Shown: positions 20,707-29,331 of the stretch, piece by piece
How the letters are laid out: each line of letters begins with the position of its first letter
Numbering within the stretch: the first letter of the stretch is position 1
Assembly (NCBI GenBank): GCA_022925895.1
Contig: JAKSYS010000673.1
Span: forward strand, 1 to 33,725
Source: Fragilaria crotonensis
Taxonomy: Eukaryota; Bacillariophyta; Fragilariophyceae; Fragilariales; Fragilariaceae
Reading direction: 5' to 3'
DNA: 33,725 nucleotides
Notes under the pieces: model-generated
Databases searched by the model: none
The model's input: only the letters and a program-made list of their open reading frames with translations
Told to the model about the DNA's origin: nothing
Made by a program: the position numbers and the translations under genes

Positions 20707-22845
20707 ATGCGATTACTGTTCCATCTGTGTCTGCACTTGTTCTTGCTGATACACTTTGTTCCACTTACATTCTGCGCCTTGCCATCGTCGGATGATGATG
20801 ATGACGCTGGTATACATTGGAATGATTTGAGAGTAACGACAGCAGGAAGCATAGGTGACAAAGCGACAACCTTGGTGGATTCCTTTTCGGGGTCGGTGAG
20901 CAATGGACAGGCGTGTGGAATCATTGGTCCCAGTGGAGCAGGAAAGTCGACATTCTTGTCAGCACTAGCAGGTACTGCTTCCACATCGCTTCGTGTTCAT
21001 GGTCATGTGTGGCTCCGAAGTAAACGCCGTGATGATCGTAGTGTACCTGCAAGTGGCAGTATGGAGGAAGACGATAATGACAAGGGCGATGACAACGACA
21101 ATGACGACACAGAAGAGGCATCACTTGTTACTCAACAAAACGGCCAGGTCGCTTTCCTTCAGCAACAGGACTCGTTCTTTCATTTGCTCACAGTGAGAGA
21201 AACGATGGAATTAGCTGCCTATTTGGAATATCCAAACAGCCCCAAGTCCAAACGCTCGGACTTGATCGATCGCACCTTGGACGCACTCGGCCTTGCCTCT
21301 GTGGCACATCGGCATGTTGGAGAAGATCGCTCCTCTCGAACTGGTGCAGGATTGAGTGGAGGTGAACGACGACGGCTGTCGGTGGGACTGGAATTGCTGT
21401 CGACACCTCGCGTCTTTTTTGCCGACGAAAGTACGACTGGATTGGACAGTTCACAGGCGGTCAAAATTGTTAAACTTATTGTTGATTTGGCCAAGGAACG
21501 ACAGATTCCGGCGATTCTTACGTTGCACCAACCGAGGGCGTCCATATGGAAAATGTTGGATTCTTTCATCCTCATGGCACCCGGGGGGCGGGTTTGTTAC
21601 GCTGGACCGAGGCAATCAGCATTGATCTACTTTCGGGATCTGGGTTATGATTGCCCTGAGGAAACAAATCCGGCGGAATTCTTCATTGATTTAGTGTCTG
21701 TGGATACAGAAGACCCATCGCAGGCAAGACAGGATGAAGCCAGAATACATCGTCTGGCTCGAGCCTTTCAGGCTAGTCAGGAGAATCTCCGCCAGAGCGT
21801 ACCATTCATCTCACGACAATCCAACTCTCAGAGACTTGAGCGATCACCAATACGTCGTTTCGGAGCTCTTCTTTTGAGGTCATGGAGGCAAAATATTCGC
21901 AACACCAATTACAACCTTTCAAGATTAATCGCATGCTTGGGCTGCTCTGCGCTCTTCTCTCAAATTTTTAAATCGGTTCGTGATGATGTTCCCTACGCTC
22001 GCAGTATTGCTGATCGAACAGCTCTACTGTCCTTTGGTGTCATCAACATGTGTATGATGGCCTTGCTCAAGACGGTGCATTTGTTTTCAAAAGAACGTGC
22101 GGTTGTAAAACGCGAGCAAATGCGACAACAGTATTCCAGTCTGGAATACTTGTTATCCAAAGTGTTTGCTGAGATCCCAATGGATACCGCGTTCGCTGCA
22201 ATCTTCACGACAGTCCTCAAGGCAGTGACCGGATTGCACATTTCCTGGACCAAACTCACGACCACGTTTTCCGTCATGACCGCGGCTGGTGCGTCGCTTG
22301 GTTTCGCAATCGGAAGTTGCGCCAAGGATGGTGATACCGCCATGGCGATGGCCATGCCCATCATGGTGCTATTCATGGTCGTCGGAGTTATTAATCCGAG
22401 CGGAGTCGACAAGCAATCATCGCCGCCTAGGGTCGTGAAATTACTGCAAATTCTGTCACCCATCAAGTGGGCGATTGAGGCGGTCCTTATTGGTGAGTTC
22501 CAAGGTATCGACTTGAGAGTCAAGGGACAAAGACCCTGGGAGAAAATTCGAGACTTGCCCAAGTTCGGAGCATTTGCCATGGTTCAAAATGGAGATCAAA
22601 TCCTCGCTAGTTTAGGTTTGGACACTTCCACATACAATGGAGTTATGAAACACATGGCGCTCCTTGCTTTGGCGAATCTCTGTCTCAGTTGGATTGGATT
22701 GGAACTCAATCGCAACGTCAGGGGGGTCAAAACGAGCCACCGCAAGACGACGAACAATCGATCAAAAGAAACTAGCATGAGAAGTCGACGCGACACGAAT
22801 TCTTTGGGCGTGGTGCAGGTACCAGTGATTTCAAGCGGATTATAA
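20707..22845 (+). CDS. ABCG-type half-transporter with N-terminal signal-like segment
   Basis: 712 residues in one exon. Order is nucleotide-binding domain then membrane domain, the reversed layout of the ABCG/White family. Walker A G-P-S-G-A-G-K-S starts at about residue 74, signature L-S-G-G-E-R-R-R at 216, Walker B V-F-F-A-D-E ends near 241 followed by G-L-D-S-S, and the switch His lies in L-T-L-H-Q-P-R near 275. The C-terminal half has five or six hydrophobic segments and a loop with P-S-G-V-D. Half-transporters work as dimers and export lipids, sterols or hydrophobic molecules; the substrate is not predictable. Odd points: the protein opens with a hydrophobic signal-like stretch (M-R-L-L-F-H-L-C-L-H-L-F-L-L), unusual for this family. 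An acidic insertion (D/N/E-rich, about 30 residues) also sits between Walker A and the Q-loop. The signal may direct it to the ER or to plastid-surrounding membranes. Confidence 0.9.
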   Translation: MRLLFHLCLHLFLLIHFVPLTFCALPSSDDDDDAGIHWNDLRVTTAGSIGDKATTLVDSFSGSVSNGQACGIIGPSGAGKSTFLSALAGTASTSLRVHGHVWLRSKRRDDRSVPASGSMEEDDNDKGDDNDNDDTEEASLVTQQNGQVAFLQQQDSFFHLLTVRETMELAAYLEYPNSPKSKRSDLIDRTLDALGLASVAHRHVGEDRSSRTGAGLSGGERRRLSVGLELLSTPRVFFADESTTGLDSSQAVKIVKLIVDLAKERQIPAILTLHQPRASIWKMLDSFILMAPGGRVCYAGPRQSALIYFRDLGYDCPEETNPAEFFIDLVSVDTEDPSQARQDEARIHRLARAFQASQENLRQSVPFISRQSNSQRLERSPIRRFGALLLRSWRQNIRNTNYNLSRLIACLGCSALFSQIFKSVRDDVPYARSIADRTALLSFGVINMCMMALLKTVHLFSKERAVVKREQMRQQYSSLEYLLSKVFAEIPMDTAFAAIFTTVLKAVTGLHISWTKLTTTFSVMTAAGASLGFAIGSCAKDGDTAMAMAMPIMVLFMVVGVINPSGVDKQSSPPRVVKLLQILSPIKWAIEAVLIGEFQGIDLRVKGQRPWEKIRDLPKFGAFAMVQNGDQILASLGLDTSTYNGVMKHMALLALANLCLSWIGLELNRNVRGVKTSHRKTTNNRSKETSMRSRRDTNSLGVVQVPVISSGL

Positions 22846-22909
22846 GCTTTAAACTGCCAAGTCTACCTGTCTGCGAAATGTATGCCTTTATTCAAAATGT
22901 CTCCTTGTG

Positions 22910-23653
22910 CTACACCCCCATCATGTGCGGTTGCACAATTAGCTTGCCGTTCTCTCCCACAATGAGACACAAAGACTTCTTGGATTTTTCCTGATCCAAA
23001 TACGACGTGATCAAGTGGGTGAGTTGGACTCTATTCTCTCGCGCCATTCGCTTGAGGCCCTTCATTGCCTTGAATTTGGGTCGAATCCGTCCCTCGGCGT
23101 CGGGAATAATTTGACTCTTCAAACCCTTCTCCCTCAAAAATTTCGTATCTTCAAAGGTCGAAAACACCAAATGCGGCACTTTATTCTTAATGCACGCCGC
23201 AAGAATCAATTCTGCCTGTTCCGCATCGTGTTTCGATTCGAATTTCTCCCAATGAGTCAGGCACAAGACAGCCCGGTGGACGCCATGCAGGGCCTTGTGG
23301 ACAGCTGCCGCATCGAGGACATCGGCAACTTTGACTGTCACATTTGGAATCTGGAGGAGTGCCCTGGTATTTTTGGACGTGAAGACGCGCACAATCGCGA
23401 CAACTGACGCCCCACTGGCGCTGAGTGCCCGAACGACACTGCTGCCATCGGGAGTGTTGGCATTAAAAACAGCAACAATCTCTTTGCCAGTCGAGTTGTC
23501 AGATGTATCTGCTTCGTTGTGGTCGCTACTCGCAGCGGCGCCCGGTCTGGATGGGGTATTGTTGTTTTGGGCGACGACTCCGGAGGTTGTGCGACTGTGC
23601 CATTGAATGTCCTGCGATGGCCCGTATGGGGACTTTGGCTTTTCGGCAGACAT
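22910..23653 (-). CDS. NmrA-like NAD(P)-binding protein
   Basis: 247 residues from the ATG at 23653. The first 60 residues are polar and low complexity. A Rossmann-type core follows: V-A-V-F-N-A-N-T-P-D-G-S-S-V-V-R-A-L replaces the usual G-x-T-G-x-x-G loop with N-T-P-D-G, then V-A-I-V-R, a D-V-L-D acidic step, and L-V-F-S-T-F-E-D-T. These resemble the NmrA/HSCARG subfamily of atypical short-chain dehydrogenases, which act mostly as redox sensors rather than enzymes. No Y-x-x-x-K catalytic pair is seen, and the modified glycine loop suggests altered or lost cofactor binding. The protein is somewhat short, ending after V-Q-P-H-M-M-G-V, where family members usually continue, so a downstream exon is possible. 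Confidence 0.75.
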   Translation of the reverse strand: MSAEKPKSPYGPSQDIQWHSRTTSGVVAQNNNTPSRPGAAASSDHNEADTSDNSTGKEIVAVFNANTPDGSSVVRALSASGASVVAIVRVFTSKNTRALLQIPNVTVKVADVLDAAAVHKALHGVHRAVLCLTHWEKFESKHDAEQAELILAACIKNKVPHLVFSTFEDTKFLREKGLKSQIIPDAEGRIRPKFKAMKGLKRMARENRVQLTHLITSYLDQEKSKKSLCLIVGENGKLIVQPHMMGV

Positions 23654-24576
23654 GCGTTTCTTTTTTAAAACGACAGCGGAAGTGGATGGAAGAAGAACAA
23701 GAATAGCGGCGCCTCGTTGATGAGAAACCGATTGTTCCAAGAAGAGGACAGGTTATAACTCCCGGAGTGTTGAGAAGAATGCATCGACGTGTTGTCGTCA
23801 GTTGTATTTCACTCGGAGGGAAAAGTGTTATATTTTCTTGCAACTGCTGGTATACGCATTTTTCTATTTAAATTTTATTAATCTCTGTATACATACATCG
23901 TGGAAGGGAAGGCATATCGGTATCTATGTACAATACGTAGTAGGAGAGTGGAAGGATCTTTTTTCAATGAGATCAAATCAAATCCTTGTGTACAAAACGT
24001 ATATCATAAATCATTATCTCCTATACAATGGCATTCACGGTTCACTGTATCAGGAGGTTCCTAGTATGTATTCTACGTAAGAACATTAAAACCACAGTAA
24101 CAATATGTCATAGTCCAGTACCAGTATGGGGTACTGGAGTACTGGAGTACTGGAGTGCTATTAGCTGCTAGTACGGGTCAGGCAGGTTGTCTGGGACCGA
24201 CGTTTGGAGACACGCACGTTGGCAAGAGTTAGAGTTGAGAGTACTGGCACGAGATACTAAAGTATCAAAAATGTACAGTAACCTCTACGGCTAGTAGAGG
24301 ACACGGGGTTACACGTGACACCATGGATTCGACGATGAATCAGGACAACGTCTGCCCTTGTATCCGCACCACGCACTTTCTTTTCGATCGATGCTCTGTC
24401 TGATGTGTATGATTCGTGTGGCGATGTGTCGTGACTGTTCATGCTCGGCGAGTGTGGATCCCGATTCTTCGGCGCATCAGCAACTGCTATTGCACCAGCA
24501 GTCAATCAATCAATAAATCAATCCATTGATATAGAATCTCGAGTAGGTGTCACTCATCAGGAGCTTCGACTTAAGA
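23654..24576. other. Divergent intergenic region with TACTGGAGTA repeats
   Basis: Lies between the divergent NmrA-like (-) and CCB1-like (+) genes. It contains overlapping TACTGGAGTA copies at 24132-24141 and 24140-24149 with a degenerate third copy, within a GTAC-rich patch from 24110 to 24300. A short TCAA-type microsatellite follows at 24502-24523. No gene is recognised. Confidence 0.5.
24132..24157. repeat. Tandem array of an 8-bp-shifted TACTGGAGTA motif
   Basis: GTACTGGAGTACTGGAGTACTGGAGTG gives three units of TACTGGAG in tandem. The same 10-mer, as its reverse complement TACTCCAGTA, occurs singly at 972-981, 8021-8030 and 16955-16964. Confidence 0.8.
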
Positions 24577-25522
24577 ATGCGTGCCATTGGTTTCTGCCTT
24601 TCGTTTCTCCTCGCTGGAGATGTTGGCGTTAACGCCTTTGTACCCCATTCCAATGTGGCTCGTCGCAGTCCTCCCTCGTCGCATCAAGCGATAATCGATC
24701 CTCTCATGTTCCTCAATGACTGGGTTTCATCCTCTTCTCTTTCTATTGCCGACGATCCCGCCGAGGTCGTGACGTACAGCAAGGCCAGCTATTACACGAT
24801 TCTCGGACTGTACATGATGTCATTCCCAGGCCTTTGGTCGCAAATTAAGAGATCGACGACGGCCAAAATCAAGCGAAAAACGTATGTCAGTCCTGGAGAA
24901 AAGGCACCTGGCGGTGCTGGCAAAGATTTGCGTCAGCAGGCTGGAGAGATCATGGCATGTGAGTATATCAGAGGTCGATTATTGTGGGGCAGGTGCAAGG
25001 CATTTTGCGTCTGTGTGTGCGGTTTGTTCCGTTGCTTATGCGTCGAACTCATAAATTTGTTTTGCTCACGTTTCGCCCACCATCTGTCCCAACATATTTA
25101 CATTTTAACGTAAAGACATGAAAGCCAACAACTATGAAGTTGTGAATGCAGCTGACACAATCACGTTCCGTGGTCTCGTGAAGCGAAGTACCAGCCAAGC
25201 CTTCTTTCTCGTCTTTTGCACGGCCCTCGGGTTGGCATCCTTGGCATTGGTCCTGCAGATTCAATTTCAAGACTTGGTGCTCCCTGGGATCGGACAGCCA
25301 AATTGGTTCTATCTGTGTCTTCTCAGTCCCTACGCTGGAGTGTATTATTGGAAGGCAGGTGATCGGATCGATGATTGCGAAGTCAAGCTGGCTGCCAACG
25401 ACGATGACACAGAAAATGAAATTTATGTTCAAGGTAGTGAAGAGGAACTCGAACGAATGTGGAGAACATTGGGATGGCAAGAGAAGGGCATGATCAAGGT
25501 AGAGGGTGTCCTCGAAATGTAG
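24577..25522 (+). CDS. CCB1: CCB1-like factor for haem attachment to cytochrome b6 (plastid, two exons)
   Basis: CDS is join(24577..24958, 25116..25522), 262 residues. The 157-nt intron GTGAGT...GTAAAG splits a Tyr codon (T|AC). The N-terminus is a signal peptide ending V-N-A-F-V-P (cleavage after Ala20), the ASAFAP-type motif of diatom bipartite plastid targeting. The mature part has membrane segments (Y-T-I-L-G-L-Y-M-M-S and A-F-F-L-V-F-C-T-A-L-G-L-A-S-L-A-L-V) and a conserved C-terminal domain with L-S-P-Y-A-G-V-Y-Y-W, V-Q-G-S-E-E-E-L-E-R-M and E-K-G-M-I-K-V-E-G. In plants CCB1 helps attach haem c-i covalently to cytochrome b6 on the stromal side of thylakoids. The match to CCB1 rests on recall of its conserved C-terminus, not on a search. 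Confidence 0.8.
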
Positions 25523-25679
25523 CTTTGGTCGACAAGAGTGACAGAAAAATGTGTTCTTGCTTTAGCTGGACTTGGGATCACGTCGACACATCAATTATGC
25601 AGCAGGGTCCAATGCAATGCCTTCCCTTAGTAGCTACTGTAACTTATGTCATCTTAAAGGAACAATCACGAGTCATTAG

Positions 25680-26030
25680 CGAGATAAATCTGGCTCCAGA
25701 ACTCCAGAAGACTACAACGCGTACTTTGTGACTAGAATTGGGCGCAATGCCTCTGCGATCTTGGGCGCTGCGTACAATACGACGTATTGGTTCGAAAGCT
25801 TCGTGCAAGAAATGGTACATTAAGTATCACACAACACCCCGGGAGTTGCAGGGTCGTGATAAGAAATGGGTGCAACGCCTCTACATTCTTTGGAGGTGCG
25901 TACAATACGACTCATTGGTTCGAAAACATCGTGAACTGTTATCATAAAACTACACCGTTCAAGGAACGGGACAATGATTCTTATCAGATTGAATGCAGCG
26001 CATCAATTCGTGAAACGTGTATTGCGTAGC
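25680..26030 (+). repeat. Degenerate 128-bp-spaced direct repeat with coding-like content
   Basis: Bases 25740-25805 and 25868-25933 agree at 54 of 66 positions. In both, one frame reads N-A-S-x-x-x-G-x-A-Y-N-T-T-x-W-F-E. Copy 1 runs in frame from about 25680 to a TAA at 25824; copy 2 is in another frame and runs to a TAG near 26028. Differences fall about equally on codon positions one and three, so no selection for protein is evident. It is probably a decayed gene fragment or duplicated exon of an unknown family. Confidence 0.5.
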
Positions 26031-26101
26031 TGAAAGGAATCAAGGCAAGCTTTATCTTGCTCAAAAATTTACTCTTAAGAGATGTTACACAAAATCTATC
26101 A

Positions 26102-26695
26102 CTAAGCGTGAAGTGCATACGGTTGTACTTTAATGCAGGTTCTTGATTTCCTTTCATTGTCCATCGCCTTCCATTTCAACAGAATCGCTTGCCGCTGCTC
26201 CTCGAAGTCTGCATCCAACTTCATCTTGATGGCTTCTGCAGACGACTGGGCAATCGTTTTAACTTCGTCTCGTTGAGCTCGAATGCTGTCCACAATTGAT
26301 GCCATTTCAATGCGGTTCGTTAGAGAAGTTGCACTTCTTCTGGATCGACTTAGCGTGGACGACGCTGTAAGTTGTGAAGATACTGAAAGTCCGGACATGG
26401 AATCGCAGGAGGATGTCATGGAGTCTTCTCGCACCATTTTCCTGCTCATTTCCGGTGTCCGCCTACTTGACTTTCTTGATTTTTTCTCGTTCTTCGCGTT
26501 ACATGATTCATCACCTTCGACGGTTTTCTTCTCGTGTGAGGAGGATCCCTCACGTCGTGATCTAGGTTTCTTGGAGGACCTGCGCCTGACGTTATGTTCC
26601 TTTTGGGTGTCATCATCACTCATGTTCTCAAGGACAGGGTAGTGGCGACTTGCGGCGCATCGCGACGATGTGGACCTGATATTTGAGGCTGGCAT
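26102..26695 (-). CDS. Unrecognised basic protein, paralogue of the gene at 18773-19483
   Basis: 197 residues from the ATG at 26695. Layout matches its paralogue: a short S/R-rich start, E-N-M-S-D-D-D then K-K-P-R-S-R-R-E-type basic serine-rich stretches, M-V-R-E-D, S-L-T-N-R-I-E-M-A-S-I, I-R-A-Q-R-D-E, and F-E-E-Q-R-Q-A-I-L-L-K-W-K-A-M-D-N-E-R-K-S-R near the C-terminus. The conserved 110-residue tail looks alpha-helical and probably coiled. The function is unknown. It lies about 330 bp upstream of the retrotransposon 5' LTR, with its promoter side facing the element. Confidence 0.75.
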   Translation of the reverse strand: MPASNIRSTSSRCAASRHYPVLENMSDDDTQKEHNVRRRSSKKPRSRREGSSSHEKKTVEGDESCNAKNEKKSRKSSRRTPEMSRKMVREDSMTSSCDSMSGLSVSSQLTASSTLSRSRRSATSLTNRIEMASIVDSIRAQRDEVKTIAQSSAEAIKMKLDADFEEQRQAILLKWKAMDNERKSRTCIKVQPYALHA

Positions 26696-27025
26696 AATGG
26701 CGAAGGTAAGTTATGAATTCAAATCTGGAGGTTTTCGACTTTTTTGTGATCTCCAATTGCCAGAACCGGGACAACCATGAAGAGCGGAACACACCTGTAA
26801 TGCAATTCGTTACAGAATATCGAACGTGCTTCAACGTTGAAGTATAATCGTACGAGGAAGTGCACCTCAAAGAATCGAATGAGAATTCAGAAACTCTCGA
26901 CTCTCGATTGATGATGTTGAACATTCGTTATAATTTGTGTCGTATGTCCTATCGTACTGCTCCCTGACGAATATGACATACAGAAGTCAGAAGCCTTCGC
27001 GACTTTTGTGGGACAGATAACAACA
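26696..27025. other. Spacer between the unknown-protein gene and the retrotransposon
   Basis: Probably holds the promoter and 5' UTR of the minus-strand gene. The retrotransposon target site ATTC(T) lies at 27026-27030. No other feature is seen. Confidence 0.4.
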
Positions 27026-27030
27026 ATTCT
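27026..27030. repeat. Left target-site duplication
   Basis: ATTCT here matches ATTCT at 33716-33720 just outside the right LTR. If the LTR is taken as TG...CA, the T at 27030 belongs to the LTR and the duplication is the four bases ATTC. Confidence 0.6.
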
Positions 27031-27169
27031 GATTCGATATGCACGTGCAACGATCGCCAATTACAGTACGACAGTATGCCGACCACTACCGTACGAATAG
27101 ACTGTAGTCGCATAATTTTATCGATTGCTCGTTACGCCACGTTTCTCTTTTATCAGCGTCTTTCGCTCA
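27030..27169 (+). repeat. 5' LTR (140 bp, TG...CA)
   Basis: Identical by eye to 33576-33715; identity extends one base to the left (C). It begins TGATTCGATATGCACGTGCA and ends TTTCGCTCA. It carries the palindrome TGCACGTGCA (a G-box/E-box core) near 27040 and an A/T-rich CATAATTTTAT stretch near 27111-27121 that could serve as a core promoter. It is short for a copia LTR. Confidence 0.93.
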
Positions 27170-27170
27170 G

Positions 27171-27184
27171 TTTATCAGACCCAC
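27171..27184 (+). other. Candidate primer-binding site
   Basis: TTTATCAGACCCAC starts two bases after the LTR. It shares the TATCAGA core with the initiator-methionine tRNA complement TGGTATCAGAGC used by many copia elements. The match is partial, so the primer tRNA is uncertain. Confidence 0.45.
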
Positions 27185-27255
27185 TATCCATTGGAACGTC
27201 GTTTCAACGATAGGAACGAGACTGAAATGTGAACACTGCGACCGAGTGTTCTCCC

Positions 27256-27308
27256 CGGTTTACAGAACCGTTGAAAACTGTGGGAATATGCGTCATGAAC
27301 ATATTCCC
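27256..27308 (+). other. Two hairpins in the retrotransposon leader
   Basis: CGGTT-TACAG-AACCG at 27256-27270 gives a 5-bp stem. GGGAATATG-CGTCATGAA-CATATTCCC at 27282-27308 gives a perfect 9-bp stem with a 9-nt loop. They sit in the 630-nt untranslated leader between the primer-binding site and gag, where packaging or dimerisation signals of retroelement RNA are expected. The role is inferred. Confidence 0.5.
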
Positions 27309-27801
27309 TGATTTTGTGCAAGCCTGAGCATGCATCGAACTGCTTACCATCAGTGACCCTTAACGCGTAAAAAATGGATGGTGCGCGTGGCCTGAATGGT
27401 TATCCTGTCGGAATGATCCGCTGATAGCATGCACTTGAACGACAAAGGGATGAAGGGACGCCTTCACTCCTCCTCAAACCATCAGAGGAAAAGGTCTTAG
27501 CAAAACACGACTGTATATATAGGATACACAGCTTGAATATAAACGCCCGAACGTCGTATATTCCGTGCATACGCCAAACAGCGATGTATTGTGATTATTG
27601 CGAAGTATAGCGATATACGACAGGTATACACTGGTAAACCAGCCAACGGACACCGTACAAATGCCAAACAGCGTTTCATACGGTTACCGTTTGCTGGTAT
27701 ATTACCGTTACCGTTTGAATTGACATTCAAGTTATCGTTGTTGATCCACACGGTCACATCCTCTCAACGGGAACACAAAATTAACAAATTTGACCGACAT
27801 C

Positions 27802-29313
27802 ATGGCCGCAATTGCTGCCATGCGAACGATGCTGACCCGCATCGGTTTTTCACAAGTCGCCGCCCAAGCTATTGTAGAAGACCAAGGACTTGATACCCTA
27901 TCCGAAATCAAGCTTTTGACAGACGATGAGATTGAAAGCTTGTGCAAGGTGATTCGCAGGCCAGGTGGCACCGTCCCAGCAGCCGACCCAGCTGCGGCCC
28001 CCGTCCCTAATCCCGGCACGCCCGTTAACATGCGTGCCGAAAATCATATGAAGTTGTTGGCCTTTTATTTGCGCCATCAAGAACGTGTCAGTCGCTCCGT
28101 CCAAGCGCCAGACATCACTCTTGAAAGTATCCGTACCCTTCGGGAGTTAAGGGAATTTGAGTCTACATACAAGGCTACCACTGATGACGCTCCTACCATC
28201 AATACGAAGGATTGGCCGAAGACCATGGAAAGTATCCATGAATTCCTACGATCCTATCTTGGCGAACACAAGATCCCGCTTGCCTACGTCGTGAGAAAGG
28301 ATGACGGAGTCCCCGATGAAGACCCCGTCGGTGGCTATCCAACCGTCCAGGACGAAATGATTGCTCGAGCAAGGCACTATACGCTCGATGCAACCGGAGT
28401 CAGAGTACCAGATCCAATCTACATCACGAACCGCGAAAAGGTCTGGGAGATCATTGCGAAGATTACTCGCGACCAATCCTGCTGGACCTATGTCAAACCA
28501 GCTCAACGAACCCGAGACGGTCGAATGGCCTTTGATGGGCTCTATAAGCACTTCCTTGGCCCAAACAACGTCGACAACATGGCAACTATGGCGGAAGACA
28601 AGCTTAAGTCGACCGTCTATAATGGAGAACAACGTCGTTGGGATTTTGAGAAGTATGTGAATGTTCACAAATCTCAACACTCCATAATGGAAGGCCTCGT
28701 TGAACACGGGTACACTGGCATAGACCCACGATCTAAAGTCCGTTACCTGTTAGACGGGATCAAAACGGACAAGTTTGATTCCGTTAAAACCCGAATCATG
28801 TCGGACGCGGTTCTCCGCAACGACTTTGATGCTTGTGTTACCCTGTACCAGGACTTCATCAAGCAAACGTCTAAGTTGAAATCCACCCCTACCGTGGGGA
28901 TCTCGGAAATCAAGACTGGCGGCAATAAACGCAAAAGTGATGCAATCGAGGACCGCTATTACACAAAGGCAGAGTACGATGCTCTTGACCCCGCCCAGAA
29001 GAAAGAGCTGGCCACTAAGCGCCTCAAGCGCGGCCACAAGCCCGGAAGCAAAGATAGCAGAGTCGTCAAGAAGACTGGTTCCGGAAAGGGGAAAGGTGAC
29101 AACGCCGACGTCATCAAGAACCTGAAGGCCGTCAAACGATCTGTCTCTCAGCTTACCAAACACATCAAAGACCCCGAGGCAGGTGATGAACACTCGGCAA
29201 CGCAGTCGACTGATTCCTTGTTCTCAGAGGACACGCCAAAGAAGAAGAGCAGTAAATCGCCCAACCGCTCCAACGCTGCCCTAACTCGCCAGAAGAAAAC
29301 CAGTGCCAAGTGA
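27802..29313 (+). CDS. Retrotransposon Gag
   Basis: 503 residues from the ATG at 27802. The N-terminus (G-F-S-Q-V-A-A-Q-A-I-V-E-D-Q-G and L-T-D-D-E-I-E-S-L-C-K-V-I-R-R-P-G-G) forms a small helical SAM/UBA-like module common in diatom copia Gag. The middle is a capsid-like helical region. The C-terminal 130 residues are very rich in Lys/Ser and probably bind RNA. No C-x2-C-x4-H-x4-C knuckle is encoded in this frame. Gag ends with TGA at 29311 and stays in frame with pol 18 nt downstream. Gag forms the virus-like particle that packages element RNA. Confidence 0.9.
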   Translation: MAAIAAMRTMLTRIGFSQVAAQAIVEDQGLDTLSEIKLLTDDEIESLCKVIRRPGGTVPAADPAAAPVPNPGTPVNMRAENHMKLLAFYLRHQERVSRSVQAPDITLESIRTLRELREFESTYKATTDDAPTINTKDWPKTMESIHEFLRSYLGEHKIPLAYVVRKDDGVPDEDPVGGYPTVQDEMIARARHYTLDATGVRVPDPIYITNREKVWEIIAKITRDQSCWTYVKPAQRTRDGRMAFDGLYKHFLGPNNVDNMATMAEDKLKSTVYNGEQRRWDFEKYVNVHKSQHSIMEGLVEHGYTGIDPRSKVRYLLDGIKTDKFDSVKTRIMSDAVLRNDFDACVTLYQDFIKQTSKLKSTPTVGISEIKTGGNKRKSDAIEDRYYTKAEYDALDPAQKKELATKRLKRGHKPGSKDSRVVKKTGSGKGKGDNADVIKNLKAVKRSVSQLTKHIKDPEAGDEHSATQSTDSLFSEDTPKKKSSKSPNRSNAALTRQKKTSAK

Positions 29314-29331
29314 CAAAGTGCCCTGCTTGCA

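Noticed and set aside
23803-24080. A 92-codon aromatic-rich frame in A/T-rich DNA
   Set aside because: No ATG at its start and composition follows the local A/T bias.
27384-27430. tRNA-like A-box sequence (GTGGCCTGAATGGTTATC) in the retrotransposon leader
   Set aside because: No B box (GGTTCGANNCC) or acceptor-stem pairing follows at the right distance.
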